In this document: piece by piece, positions 22,460-33,800 of the stretch
Layout: every line of letters starts with the position of its first letter
Position numbering within the stretch: the stretch's first letter is position 1
Assembly: GCA_036852015.1 (NCBI GenBank)
Contig: JAANDG010000061.1
Coordinates: 124,001-188,000, forward strand
Origin: Pelodera strongyloides
Taxonomy: Eukaryota; Nematoda; Chromadorea; Rhabditida; Rhabditidae
Length of the DNA: 64,000 bases
Reading direction: 5' to 3'
The notes under the pieces: generated by a model
Database searches by the model: none
Told to the model about the DNA's origin: nothing
Seen by the model: the letters and a program-made list of their open reading frames with translations, nothing else
Program-made: the position numbers and the translations under genes

Positions 22460-22666
22460 TGTTGTAGCGGCACACCAGTGTAGATGAAGAGTTTATTCAG
22501 CGGGGGCTGTGACATCTTATCAGCAATATCATCGACTTATATAGCTAGTTTCCTATGCTAATAGTTGCGTTATTGAGGTAACACAGACAATAATGATATG
22601 CTAAATGTCTATCGAAATATCTAGGAAGCATGACCTAAAATATACGTTTTAGCTCACTTCCTAACA
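22460..22666 (-). repeat. LTR (5' relative to the coding strand)
   Basis: 207 bases, same as the partner LTR. On the coding strand it is followed by AATTGGCGTTCAGGACCCGG, the position of the tRNA primer-binding site. I could not assign the tRNA. Confidence 0.9.
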
Positions 22667-22671
22667 TTTAT

Positions 22672-24630
22672 TAACTTTCTCGTTTTAGTCGCTGGTTATT
22701 TTTTTTCTCATCCGTTCTCTCTTATCTCTCCCTTTGTTTTCTCTCTGTTTTGCACCACGTTGGACACTCGCAGAGAGTGGGAGTCGGCTCCGCCTCTCCC
22801 ACTCTGAGTCTCCCACTCTGAGTCGGCTCCGCCTCTCCCATTCTGAGTTGAAGACGTTCTACCATTGGTTTCGGCGCCGCCTAACCATGTAGACTTTGGG
22901 TGCTTTCTCCTTTGCGGAGAAACTGGTCAGTGCCAACGCTGGTCTCTGGGACTTGGTCCTATACAGCCTCGCGGTTGTGGATCTGTTGTTCCAGAGTTCC
23001 TAGTTGGGCACAACGGCTATTATGATTGTCCCTTACGCCATGCTTGATGGTCGAACACTGGCTCAGTTTTCTCTGCAAGGTGGTCACTGTACATCAGGTC
23101 GGACCTTTCTGGGTGCGCGATCTATGCACTCAGTACCACCGGGACCACTGTCGAGAGAGCAGTGATGTTCATGGGAAAGTAATTAAAATACTGACACCGT
23201 ATGTGTACAGTGTGTTACTTCTGCCGTTAAGACGGATATATTGAATCGGATAGATACGACTGTTTCGTAAACAAACAGCACGACAGGTATGTAGGCCGCA
23301 CGAAACCTTAACATGGTTTGTGGGGTGCGGTTGACGAATAGCTGTCAAAGAGGACGTGAAGCAGGGCATTGGCCGCTGGCTTTCACGGGGATTCTGAGGA
23401 ATCACTTGTTGCTGAGGCAACGCAGAGCAAGGAGGCTCTGAAAGACTCGTGTGGACGATGAGTATTGCTAGTTTGGGTCCATGGAAAACCAACTAGTGTG
23501 AGGAGTTGCAAAGGAAGCAGCTCGGAAATCGTGGCTAGCCTGCTTGGGAGAAGCATGAGCTGAAGTATTCGGATGCCGGAAGTTCCCGTTTACAAATGCT
23601 ACGTACTTGCAAGAGGAGTTGATGAAGAGTGCACGCTTCTATTCTCTTGTGGAGGATACTGTTGCAGTACAGGACCTCAAGGTGCAGTCAGATGGTTTGC
23701 ATAGCGTTACTACTGATGCACGGCCACGCGAACCAATATCCCAATGGTGGAGCAAATATTGGAGGTTGTTAGATCTCATACCCCTACGGGCAGTGTACTG
23801 GGATGCGACCTATCGTTTTGTCTAAGAGAGGATAGCTAGAGTTGCTAGTCCTAAAGACATTGTGGCGGATAAGGAAACTGAGTTTACTTTCGATGCTGAA
23901 GTATCTCACGAGGGTTTCCGGATGAATACACACGCAGACGGAGTCTGGCGTTGTGCAGGCAGAACAATGGAGGATATCTGAGGATTACAGAAGAATTGAT
24001 CGGCCGGAGATGGACGTGTGCGAGATCGCGGGAGATAATTCCCTGTTATTATTGAAAATGAAAAAGGAAACTGCGTCTTCATTCCACGCTTCTTTCTATT
24101 AAGCTGCTGTTGATGAATCGAAACAAATGCATACTAGTCTAGTTCGTGCTTTCTGGTACAACTACGACAATTACATCTAGTTCGCTGTTCACACTGTAAT
24201 GATAATCAAGCTCACCCTTTTAACTCGTGATGGTTTGCGAGTTGCTTGATACTCGTGACGGTTTGCGATTTACTTGATGCATTGACTACCCTTATTCCCG
24301 TGATGGTTTGCGGGCATTTCGATTCACAAATCTTCTTATATGGCTAATCTTAAGAAGAGGAGAGCGTGAAGATGCAGAACGCGAGCCCTGCAGAGTTTCT
24401 CGAGTGGAATGGAGTTTGTATACATATGTATACTCCGTTATTCGAGACGCAAGCGATGAAGCACACATCTAATAGTCCGTACCAATCAACGATGCCGTCC
24501 TAAACAACTATTCATTTGGAGGACACCGAAGAACGACACCTGCGGCGAAGATACCGGAAGCGGACGAAGATGTTCCCTCACCCGAGATGTTTCAACGGTT
24601 ACATCGCGCGGACGCTCTTATTTGTAAGAA
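22672..24630. other. Intergenic sequence with decayed repeat DNA, no gene supported
   Basis: Contains a pyrimidine-rich tract (22680-22770) and a GAGTCGGCTCCGCCTCTCCCA duplication (22780-22850). Short frames across 22865-23825 carry no family motif I can name. It may be the remains of a retroelement, since repeat G copy 2 follows a purine-rich AAGAAGAGGAGAG at 24628, but that is inference. Confidence 0.35.
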
Positions 24631-24634
24631 GAGG

Positions 24635-25385
24635 AGAGTAGAAGGGACCACCCAAACGAGCTGCTATTATAAGATCATTAATCAGCTGTTTGTACTTTGT
24701 AGTGTGTACCTTCTTTCCGTGCAGTGTGTGCGCTTTGGTTTTCTGGTGTCTCTCGTCTTTCCCAATTATCATCGTTGTGCCGTAGGCAAATTAGTGCAAT
24801 TAGACAAATAACATTTGTTTTATTACTTGGCGGTTATATTGCGCGCCAAAAATCTGTAATAAGACCTTTTTCTAACACATTACTTGGTCCGTCGCTAACA
24901 GTCAGTCGCAGTTATTCCTTTGACTCCTAATCTTTATATCTTGTTAACTCTATGTTGTAACTGTACTATGGATGTCTTTGACCCCAACTAACGTTTGATT
25001 GTTATCGCGTATATGTTTAGTACGTACATAACTTACCATAGTTACTCATTTGTTTATTAAGAACCGGTGCACCAGAATCTGATATTGTTATTTATATCAT
25101 AATAAACTTACAATCAAATTATTTGTATGTTTTGTATGTTTCTAATTCATTGGACTATTTGTCCATATGATACCTATGTTGGTTGTATTGTTTGTTTCAT
25201 GGATTGTGTCATGTGCCGTGTTTATGTATTGTGCATGTGTGCCCAGCATAGGTTAAGTTAGACGTAGGTAGGAAAAGAACTGGGACACGTGTAGGTTAAC
25301 TTCATTTAACCTTCATAACTCTCTTTAACTTTTTACTTATAACAATCTTTTATCAACCAACTCAATCGTTTATCAACCAACTATA
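24635..25385. repeat. Dispersed repeat G, copy 2
   Basis: Direct repeat of 18970-19965 without the nested MITE. Ends near TATCAACCAACT. The preceding purine tract would fit a polypurine tract before an LTR, but LTR ends are not evident. Confidence 0.6.
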
Positions 25386-25389
25386 CGAA

Positions 25390-26215
25390 ACGATCCCACA
25401 CCGTAGCTACCTTACGATCCCTCCCGCAAAATAAGGTAGCTAATCTGGCTCCCACATTTTCAAATTTCCTCCAATAAGGAATCAGGTTCCGTGTTCGGAT
25501 CGCATCCTACTAATCATTATCGCCTTAAATGACCTTAATTTACCAAGCAATCCGAACATGATCTTATGATGATCATTACCTGTGGCAAACTCGCTTCCTC
25601 AGATCCAAATTTCTTGTAATATTACGCCCGACTCTGCGTGTTGATTTCTGACCGCGGGGCGAATCCTACAAAAAGGTGAATTGTTCATAATAAAAAAGCT
25701 GCCTTACCTAACCAATATAAATTCGCGGGTCTAGTAACTTACATATAGGCCTTTGATATAGACAGAAGTTTCATCTCCTTCGTTGGCTGTGGATACCGAA
25801 AGTGGATACCGAAAAATATACGGTGCGGTTTTTGCGTTGTTATGCTACAAAGACTAAACAGTTGTTTCACTTTCAGATCCTGCACGGTTAATTGCAGCCG
25901 AAGAAGACCAATGAGAAAGTCGTCGCCACTGAGCCTGGAGGATAATCTTGGTCCTAAATTTAAAATGTTTATCTCCGTTTGTCATTTCTCGTTCTCACTC
26001 ACATATTTTGTGTGTATACGACTCTATTCAATTGTTGCATTTCGGTGGCTAATCGTATCATTTATTGCATTATTTAGAGCTCGATTCCATATGATTATGA
26101 CTTACTTTGTTAGCCTGTCTGTTTTGGAGTGCGTGTACCATTGTTATATTAATAATAAATTTTCTTTAAAAAGCGAATTGTGAGTAACTATGCTTTGTTT
26201 GAATACTATTTTTTT
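25390..26215. other. Intergenic sequence, nothing recognised
   Basis: AT-rich. A 113-codon frame at 25842-26183 is hydrophobic but has no signal, splice or homology cue, so it is not called as a gene. Confidence 0.35.
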
Positions 26216-26224
26216 CTTCAGAGT

Positions 26225-26640
26225 GGTGCCATAATGCAGTGTATATATTTGTGTGTATTTGCACATTTTCTAGTGCAAAATGTACCCTTAAAACCATGGT
26301 GGTGAAGAAAATGTGTAAAGTGATGTACGAGGATGTACGCATCCCCCGCGGGATGTATGAGGGTGTATGATAGTGCGCCGGGATGTATGAGAATGTACGA
26401 ATGCATTCTGCGATGTATGTGGGTGTACCGTATTGCGACGGGATGTATGCGGATGCATGAATCGGTTCTGGGATTTACGGGGATGTACGGCTTTGCACAG
26501 GGATGTACAAGGATGTATGAGTCTGTTCTGGAATGTACGGGGATGTACGGCTTCCCACAGGGATGCACAAGGATGTATAAGGTTGTAAAGATGTATGGGG
26601 GATGTATGGAGGCTGTCTTCTCCAATAAGTCCAGCCTAAG
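26225..26640 (-). repeat. Minisatellite element, second copy (inverted)
   Basis: Reverse-complement counterpart of 5240-5600: a GATGTACG/GGATGTATG array flanked by CATTTTCTAGTGCAAAATG on one side and GGAGGCTGTCTTCTCCAATAA on the other. The array is longer here (about 270 bases). Confidence 0.75.
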
Positions 26641-26759
26641 GGGCAAAAAAATGAACCATGATTCGGAACCTAGCTCGAGCGCGATTCCCTATTGTGAAAG
26701 AAATATTTAGGATTTGAGGAGACGCCATATACATATACTCAGTTCAGACAGGACCCAGT

Positions 26760-27380
26760 AATGTTACAAAAAAACCTTTCCAATACCGCTTATGTTGCGG
26801 CAGTCCCCAGTGAAAGTTTTTCTAGAAAGTATCAGTGGGCGGACAGGCAGAACACCCGTAAAACCCTCACAAGAATTGAAAGTAGGCTGCGCACATGGAA
26901 TATGTGCGGCGTGTCACTCCGGCGATCACAAAGCAAGGGTTTTAAGAACACGCAAAACAAGAAACGCTCAAAACTCTTTCACTCGGCTAGCCCTTGCCTT
27001 GCTTGCGGAAGAACATCAGGGTACTAAATTTAATTAGCTCTTTCAAGTTTCAAAATTTTGCGGCAACACGTTTTTTTTTTCATGAATTTTAAATATAAGG
27101 CCCTACCTCCTTACATGTCTTATGGTAGGTTAACGCACACAAATATCACCTATTTTTTTCATCTTGTCGTAATAAAAAAGGTGCGCGCGCATTTACCGTG
27201 GACATGGCCATCATGATAAAAAAAAAAAAAAATTTATCAAAGGCGTCGCTCTAGTGCCGAGGCAACAGTGACCCGCTTTAAAATTCCCGTCTCGGGGAGC
27301 GCAGAAGAGAATGAACAGTGAGGTGATTTTTGTCGTCCGCCATAACGCAACGGTAAGTGTGTCGTACCAACCACACGCTG
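26760..27380. other. Intergenic sequence, no gene supported
   Basis: Two overlapping 80-90 codon frames (26761-27037) begin with a GTGAAAGTTTTTCTAGA word that also occurs near 10918 and 37728, indicating a shared repeat rather than a gene. A poly-A run lies at 27220. Confidence 0.3.
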
Positions 27381-27389
27381 CAGCTTCAA

Positions 27390-27540
27390 TTTGGACATGG
27401 TGGTCCAGTGGCAGCGCGTTCGCAATTTGTCATCTGGAACTCCTCGCCATTGCTCAGGACCTCTGCGGAACATCTCATAAGCAAAACTGAATTTGAACTC
27501 CCTTGAATAAAGGTGCACATTATTGAAGTGTGAAGCAAAT
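27390..27540. repeat. tRNA-derived SINE-like repeat
   Basis: Contains GGTGGTCCAGTGGCAGCGCG, which resembles a pol III A box, followed by ATCTGGAACTC, TGCTCAGGACCTCTGCGGAA and TTGAATAAAGGTGCAC. The last three blocks recur at 58200-58295. Both copies lie a few hundred bases upstream of a paralogous promoter, so they may simply be part of the duplicated unit. Confidence 0.45.
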
Positions 27541-27869
27541 TTTAAATTTTAATTTTAAAGCAATGTCGCGTCGGCATTTTCTCTTTTTTTTTTCTGTCCA
27601 GTCGCGAAACATGACTACTTTACATGGGAACTTCGCTGACGGAATCAATTTATTTTTATTGGCTAGGGCAAATAAGTAGTACGCCTAGCGAAAGTAACGT
27701 TTACTAGCGAAAGGCTTAGCAAAAGTAAGGAGCGCATGTGTGTTGTATGCGCATGTGTCCGCAAGAAAGGAGCGCATGTGTGCGGCCCCGCTGTGGCGAA
27801 CTCTCTTTTTTTCGCGGCTATGTGGCCAAGTATCAAGCTGCAATATAGCACACGGAAAGGTTTTTCAGA

Positions 27870-28061
27870 GGGCAGGAAGACTCTTACAGTGAGCATTACA
27901 GTCTTCATCAATTTTATAAAGAAATGTAAAAAAAAGCAGGCTTCGGTTAAAGAGAGACACATCACTTCAATTTTCATGATATTTTCACCTGGCAATAAAC
28001 ATCGAAACGTATTCTATTGGAAGTTTGATAAGTACCCTTAACTTATAAAATTTGCATTTCG
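27870..28061 (+). promoter_or_regulatory. Gene B promoter block
   Basis: Closely matches the gene A block: TTTATAAAGAAATGTA, GAGACACATCACTTCA, the inverted CCAAT box TATTCTATTGGAAG, and TATAAA at 28044-28049 just before the leader exon. Confidence 0.55.
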
Positions 28062-28161
28062 GAAAGTTCGGTGAAAAAATCGCTTAAAATTAACGGCACC
28101 GAGCAAGACCATCAGTCTATCAGCCTACCACCAGAGGACAACGCAAGACTGCAGGGACAGG
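28062..28161 (+). other. Gene B non-coding 5' leader exon
   Basis: Paralog of 4264-4363: starts GTTCGGTGAAAAAATCGC, ends GCAGGGACAG before a GTATGT donor. The following intron extends to 30830 and still matches the gene A intron for about 200 bases (to about 28360). Confidence 0.55.
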
Positions 28162-28743
28162 TATGTAGTTTTTAGACTGTTTACCCGCGGCGCGGGGGAA
28201 ACCTTCACGAAAGGAGATTACTCCTTTGTTCTAAGTTGCAATAAACAGAGGCCCAATTAGTTGTTTTCCGGGTCGGAATCGAAACAACTACCCGCGACAT
28301 GAGCAAGGCGCTTGCCGCTTTACCAAAGTATATATGTAGACTCACAAGTACTAGATGTGCATGAAGTTTCGTATATACCCATAAAGATGTAGAATCAGAT
28401 AGCTGCCGCCCCGCCGCTAGCTATTCTAATTATGAGTACTGTGTATGGTGTTGTAAATAAACACAGAATGAATAACCATAATCCTCTTACCTCTTATCTC
28501 ATGGACCGGTGCCAAGGAGTTTGCTCGTTGACAAAGTAACACGCACAACTAATGTTAGTAGCCGCATATGTGAGTAAACAACATAAGAGAAAGAAGATGT
28601 ACAATATATCTAACAGTGTAGACAACGATTGCCCAAGAAGGAACAGTGATAAATTAGCACACATACACCACACACCCAAGTGCAAGTGAGTAATCACTTG
28701 CTACTCCTCACTACAGATGTAAGGGATGTGTTCAGCTTATCCC

Positions 28744-28800
28744 TTAAAGCGAAAACCAGCCGGTTTGGTGCTATTACACAACGGGGGGGGGGCATTCCTG
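28744..28800. mobile_element. Fragment of the 'GCGAAA..CCGG' TTAA MITE family
   Basis: CTTAAAGCGAAAACCAGCCGG matches the terminal repeat of the family; no partner end is found. A run of G follows at 28783. Confidence 0.4.
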
Positions 28801-29129
28801 TAGACAGAAATTTACTAGTGATGTTGCAGAAAGATCGAAACGTTTATAAAAAATCACTTGAATAATGACCATACATGCAAATCAGTTCTGTTTAAAAGCG
28901 ATGAATGCTTTTGGATTTTATCACTATTCACCTAATGCCTGCCGTAGCCATGTTGTGCTCCCATTTTCTTTGCCTACGACAAATATTTCACCGAAATGAA
29001 TGTAAGTTACCTATTTTTTGAACGGTTTTCGACTGTTTCACTTTCGGCTATGTCTGTATGTAGGTTTCATACCCTTTTTCGGTGCTCATAGACAAGTTCA
29101 AACTTTACATGTTTTTCATAAAAATGTCG

Positions 29130-29494
29130 TTAAAGGGAATATATATGCCCTTTTTGAAGTTAAGCTGTATTAATAGAACGTGTGTTCCTCATTAAGGAAA
29201 CAACAACAAAAATTGTTAAAAGTTTCCCATTTAAAAGAAAATAATTTTCAAAGTTCATCTTTTCCATAGTAAACGCGTTGCTTGACCCCCTGGCTTACAC
29301 GGCAGTGCTGATGGAGCAAATTTCAACCTATGTATGCAGATATCGGCATATAGCATGCAACAGCGACATATTTGCATGCAAATGAGAATATTCGAATTTA
29401 CATATTCAGTCGCCTACTTAAATTCATGTCTGGTGTGGAAACTCTAGTTTCGCAGTTGTTTTGCTCATTTTGAGTGCCTACATATTCCCTTTAA
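29130..29494. mobile_element. TTAA MITE, 'AAAGGGAATATAT' family
   Basis: TTAAAGGGAATATATATG at the left end and CATATTCCCTTTAA at the right end, both on TTAA. Non-coding, in the 5' intron of gene B. Confidence 0.65.
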
Positions 29495-29512
29495 AACCGT
29501 TTTCTTTACATT

Positions 29513-29759
29513 ACTTCGGTTTTTACTTGTCAGTTTGCTTTTCGATTCAAAGACATCATTCGAATCTGAATTCCATGCTGCTTCGAGTTATAACAAAATA
29601 AAATGTCGGAAACAGATAGAAAAAAAGTTAGGTGGATTTGAAGATTGCATTTTTTTCTCGGTTTACTAGAAAATATGAGCCGAATGAGAGTCAAATTCAA
29701 ATTAGCATAAGGTCATAGAATCCAACATTTGTTTGACAAGTAAAAACCGAAGTTTACCC
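29513..29759. mobile_element. MITE with 'CGGTTTTTACTTGTCA' ends
   Basis: Ends ACTTCGGTTTTTACTTGTCA and, inverted, TGACAAGTAAAAACCGAAGT. Nearly identical copy at 60596-60836 and a diverged copy at 31318-31545. The closeness of the 29.5 and 60.6 kb copies implies recent activity or recent segmental copying. Confidence 0.75.
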
Positions 29760-30477
29760 GAAGTTTTTTTTGAAAGCATCTCAAATATCTGCATTCGTAT
29801 GCAGTTATGATAAATGGGGTCGAGCTCATTTCCATATGATGCATAAGAAAGCAGGGGTACACTATGAGTTTTTCAAAAACAGACGGTATTTCGCTCAAAC
29901 TTCTATAAATATCAGAGTTTGGGTCGAGGTGTGCGGGGCGAAATTTAATATTTGGGATTAGTCTATAGAACATCTCGCCAGAAGCCGGCTCATTGTGGCA
30001 TGTGCTCTATCCGTGACGCGCCGCCGGCCAACTAACAACTCAGTATGCCTTATCTCCTAACAATATCTGATACAAACTGGGACATAAATATTGCGCTCAT
30101 ATATACTCTATCTTTTGCACAATACAGTTAGAGCAAGGCCTGTTGAAAGTTGAAACCTTGTTTCACAAGGAGATATATAGGCGGTTCATGGATATGTGTA
30201 TGCATATTTACGTGGTCTCCGATGCGATTACTTACATTATGCAAATGGGGTTTGCTTCATAAACCACCCCTCCTATCCTACTGCGAGATCAACTATGACC
30301 TTATGTCTGTTTCGGAGAAATGCCCGTATAAGAGTTATAAAAACATGGGCTCTTCTCCAAAATTATGACTGATAAAGAAACAAAACATCCACATAAAACA
30401 TATGCAGCAAAACATAGCCAAAAAAAATTCTTTTTTGGCATATATCTTTCTTTCGATATGACAGCATGGGAAACTAA

Positions 30478-30672
30478 AAACCCCGATTTCGCCCCGATCA
30501 AGTCTCTCAAAAAATCCGGCCGTGATCGGGGCGAAATCGGGGTTTTTCGACAAAGGATCGGGGCGAAATCGGGGTTTTGGGAAATGATCGGGGCGAAATC
30601 GGGGTTTTTCGACAAATGATCGGGGCGAAATCGGGGTTTTTTGACAAATGATCGGGGCGAAATCGGGGTTTT
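30478..30672. repeat. 31-base minisatellite (GATCGGGGCGAAATCGGGG)
   Basis: At least five units of GATCGGGGCGAAATCGGGG followed by TTTTTCGACAAAT, with one inverted unit at the left end (CCCCGATTTCGCCCCGATC). The same unit occurs in gene A intron 1 at 6490-6580. Reading frames here are repeat artefacts. Confidence 0.9.
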
Positions 30673-30849
30673 CACTTTCCTGTGCAGCACAAATAATGGA
30701 TGTTACTGACAATGAGCGCTTTTTTTTCTTTCGGTTTTCTTTTGTTGCCTCAGGACTCCCGAGCTGCCGGGGAGCGCCGCGATTCGTTCTCGTAAGATTG
30801 CTTGATGAAAAAAAAAACTGTTCACTTTAGAGCATACGGATGTAACGAT

Positions 30850-33800
30850 ATGGTAATTGTTACCTACTCTTTACTCTTGTTTTCTACGTTTGCTTTGGCA
30901 TCCAGCACATGTACCGATGTTCTTGGTAAACTGGTGAGATTTTTTGATCCTTTACTCCTGTTCTTACTACACATCTTTTGGGTACTATTACGCTTCGGGC
31001 GGGGGGGGGGGGGGGGGGGGGGGGGGGGTTTTTTTTTTTATTTTTTATTCACGTAACTTTTATACACGTTTCGATATTTCTGTCAACTTTTCTAGTAAAT
31101 TTCTGAAAAATTGTAAAGTCTATGATAACGGCCCCCTAATGGTAAGTGTAACAGCACTATCTTTTGTGCTGCACTTTACGTAGTAAATATAATTTTAAAT
31201 CAATCGTTTTTAGGAAGCAGTGTTCTCCGATTCAACAGATGAAACATTGAACGCATTTTGGAGCACATTCGATTTGACCTGTACGGAAACAGATAGAAGT
31301 AGGTTTAGGAATAATTTCTTTTTTTAATTGTTAGGCTCATTTTCGACTTAAAGAACCTCATTCGAATCTGAATTCGATCCTGTTTCGCGTTATAACAATA
31401 AAATGTCGGAAACAGACGGAAAAGTGGATTTTAAGATTTTATTTTTTACCAGGTTTACAAGAAAATATGAGCCGAATTAGGGTCAGCTTCTAATTTCTAA
31501 TTTGCACAAGATCATATGAGCGAAAATTGTGTGACAAGTAAAAACCGGTTTCGCCTTTTCGGGTCTTAAAGCGAATTACCGGTCGGTCTCAACAAAAAAA
31601 TACGAAAAGAGGAGGAGTAAACAACCGTGCGTTTACCGCCGTTTTCAAAAAGTGCATTTTTGCACTTTTACTAGCCAAATTCAAAATATTTTGTCAACAT
31701 TTCGTCATTTGGATGCTTCGGAGTGTGTGATCATTTGAAAAGGCCATCCCTCGATTTTTTCGGGCCGTGCTAGTATTAAAATCGGCAAATCGCCGGGAGC
31801 GAATTTTCCCATACAAAATCGCAAAAAATGGTTGTTTGAGAACATTTTTATACAAGATGCACTTATTTGTTTGTGTTTTTATGTTTATTTTCGTTTATAA
31901 CTTTTTTCAAACTATTTTTGGTGAAAAAACCCCAAACCGGGTGGTATTTCGCTTTAAAGGATCGCAGTCACTTCATTATCGTCTTTTTACTTCAATTATC
32001 AATAAATGTGAAAAGGTACCTAGACAAATACCTTTCCAATGCCAATTTGCGGGAAATTTATCACAGGGAAAACATCTCTTGTGTTGAGCTTTTTTTGACA
32101 AAATGGGCTGTTTTCTAAATCGCAACGGGACTTGGCCGGTTGCTGCCAATACAAAGAAAATCCGGGAAGAGGGAAAGTGTCTGCCCTACTGCGTCTGAGT
32201 TGTCGTTGTCATATTGTACATTATCAAAACACAACCAAGTAGATCGCTAATCGCAACACAGATGTGTAAAACTGCAGGGTATTCATATTATTATAATGAG
32301 CCTGCCCGGACAATTGCGTATATACTGTAGTCGAGTAACTCCCATTCTCAGTGAAATCTCTCACCGAGTTTGTTTTTCTGAAACTTGTTACTGAGACCTA
32401 ATGTTTTTTCATTACTTCCTATATTTAATGAAAATCAAATAAAAATTGCGAAAATATCGTGACAGCGTTCCTTTAAAGGGAATGTCAAGCCGGTTTTGCA
32501 TGTTGGGCTCAAAAAACAGCTTGCGTTTTGAAGGTAAGGAAAGTGAAAAAAATAAAAATAAACAAAAACTTTCATGTAAGAAGAAAAACAATTTCAAACC
32601 CCTCCAAAAAACTCCTTCAGTATGTGATTCGTGTGGACAGAGCTAAGCCAAACTGCCGCCGCGGGATGGTTTGAATTACCGGCTCGCCGCAACGCATCCG
32701 TTTGCGTGCGTTGCGGCGGGTTTTGTTCACGTTTATGACAAAATTTCAAATATTTTATTCTGGCGCCATTTTTATGTGTTTACTGTATTGGGCGCTTTCG
32801 ATATTTACTTAATCTGCGCCAGGAGATGCCTTTCTGCGCAGAATCCCCCTTAACATGCCCTTTAAATACTCTTAGCCTGCCGGACATGTTAAGGGTCCAC
32901 TAAACGCGTTTACTATGGAATGGGTGAACTTTGAAATTCATTTTTAACCGTGAAACTTTTGAACTTTCGTTGTTGTTTTCTTAATGGGATGGGGAACACA
33001 CGCTCTATTACTGCAGCTCGACTTCAAAAAGCTTACTTATTCACTTTAAATACAGTTTCTGTCCTTATCTTAGCTTACCTTATTTCATTCCATAAACGAC
33101 TATTCTTTCTAGAAGCAGTGGAAGCGCGCATCAAGAAATGCAATACCCCAGAGGGAGCCTCAAAAGCCTGCGATTCAATTTATAACGTATGTTCAGATAA
33201 CATTGAGGGAAACTTTTTTGAATCGGGCAGGCGCGAAGCCCTGCCCGAAGTGAATTTTTTGGCCACGTACCGAAAAAAATTCACTTTGTTATAACATGTG
33301 CGGTAGTGAAAAGTCACGACTCCGAGATCCAGAAAGTATGGTGAAAAATAAGTTGTGTAGTGAATTGAGCAAACTCCCACTGGGACGACTGGGAACACTA
33401 AATAAATAGGAAAATCGAACTGAAAATCTATGCGGGTCGAATTCTTACATTTTATTTTTGTCAAAACGCTCCGCCAAAGGACCATCGACATGCTCAAACG
33501 ACGAAACACAGCCTTAAAACTGCAAGAACTTGATTTCTTCTAAGTTATGTTATAATAGCAAGATCTAAACAAAGAATTAATTATTTATAATAGAAGCCCT
33601 CTGAGAACATGTACTCTCTGAGAACATGTACTCTATGTGATTCTCCGACAGTAGCATCGATATTTTTTGCAATTCTGAAGCGGAACATTCACCCAATACC
33701 CATATTTACCCAGCCGGGATAACCATAAATATATCTCGATTGACACGCCTATTCGCGTGGTCTATGTGATTTCTGCGTATTACTGCTTATTACAGCGCGA

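Larger units (their letters stand above)
20041..22666 (-). mobile_element. Compact Ty3/Gypsy-derived LTR element
   Basis: Two 207-base LTRs (20041-20247 and 22460-22666), TG..CA, with no difference found by eye, and a 5-base target duplication TTTAT (20036-20040 and 22667-22671). The only gene, on the minus strand, encodes Gag, protease and an integrase C-terminal segment. The reverse transcriptase, RNase H and integrase core are missing without breaking the frame. A purine tract (GAGGGAGA on the minus strand) abuts the 3' LTR. LTR identity implies a recent insertion, and it must have used enzymes supplied by another element. Confidence 0.9.

Noticed and set aside
30301..30712. Minus-strand frames of about 125 codons with repeated NPDFAPI
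   Set aside because: Translation of the 31-base minisatellite.
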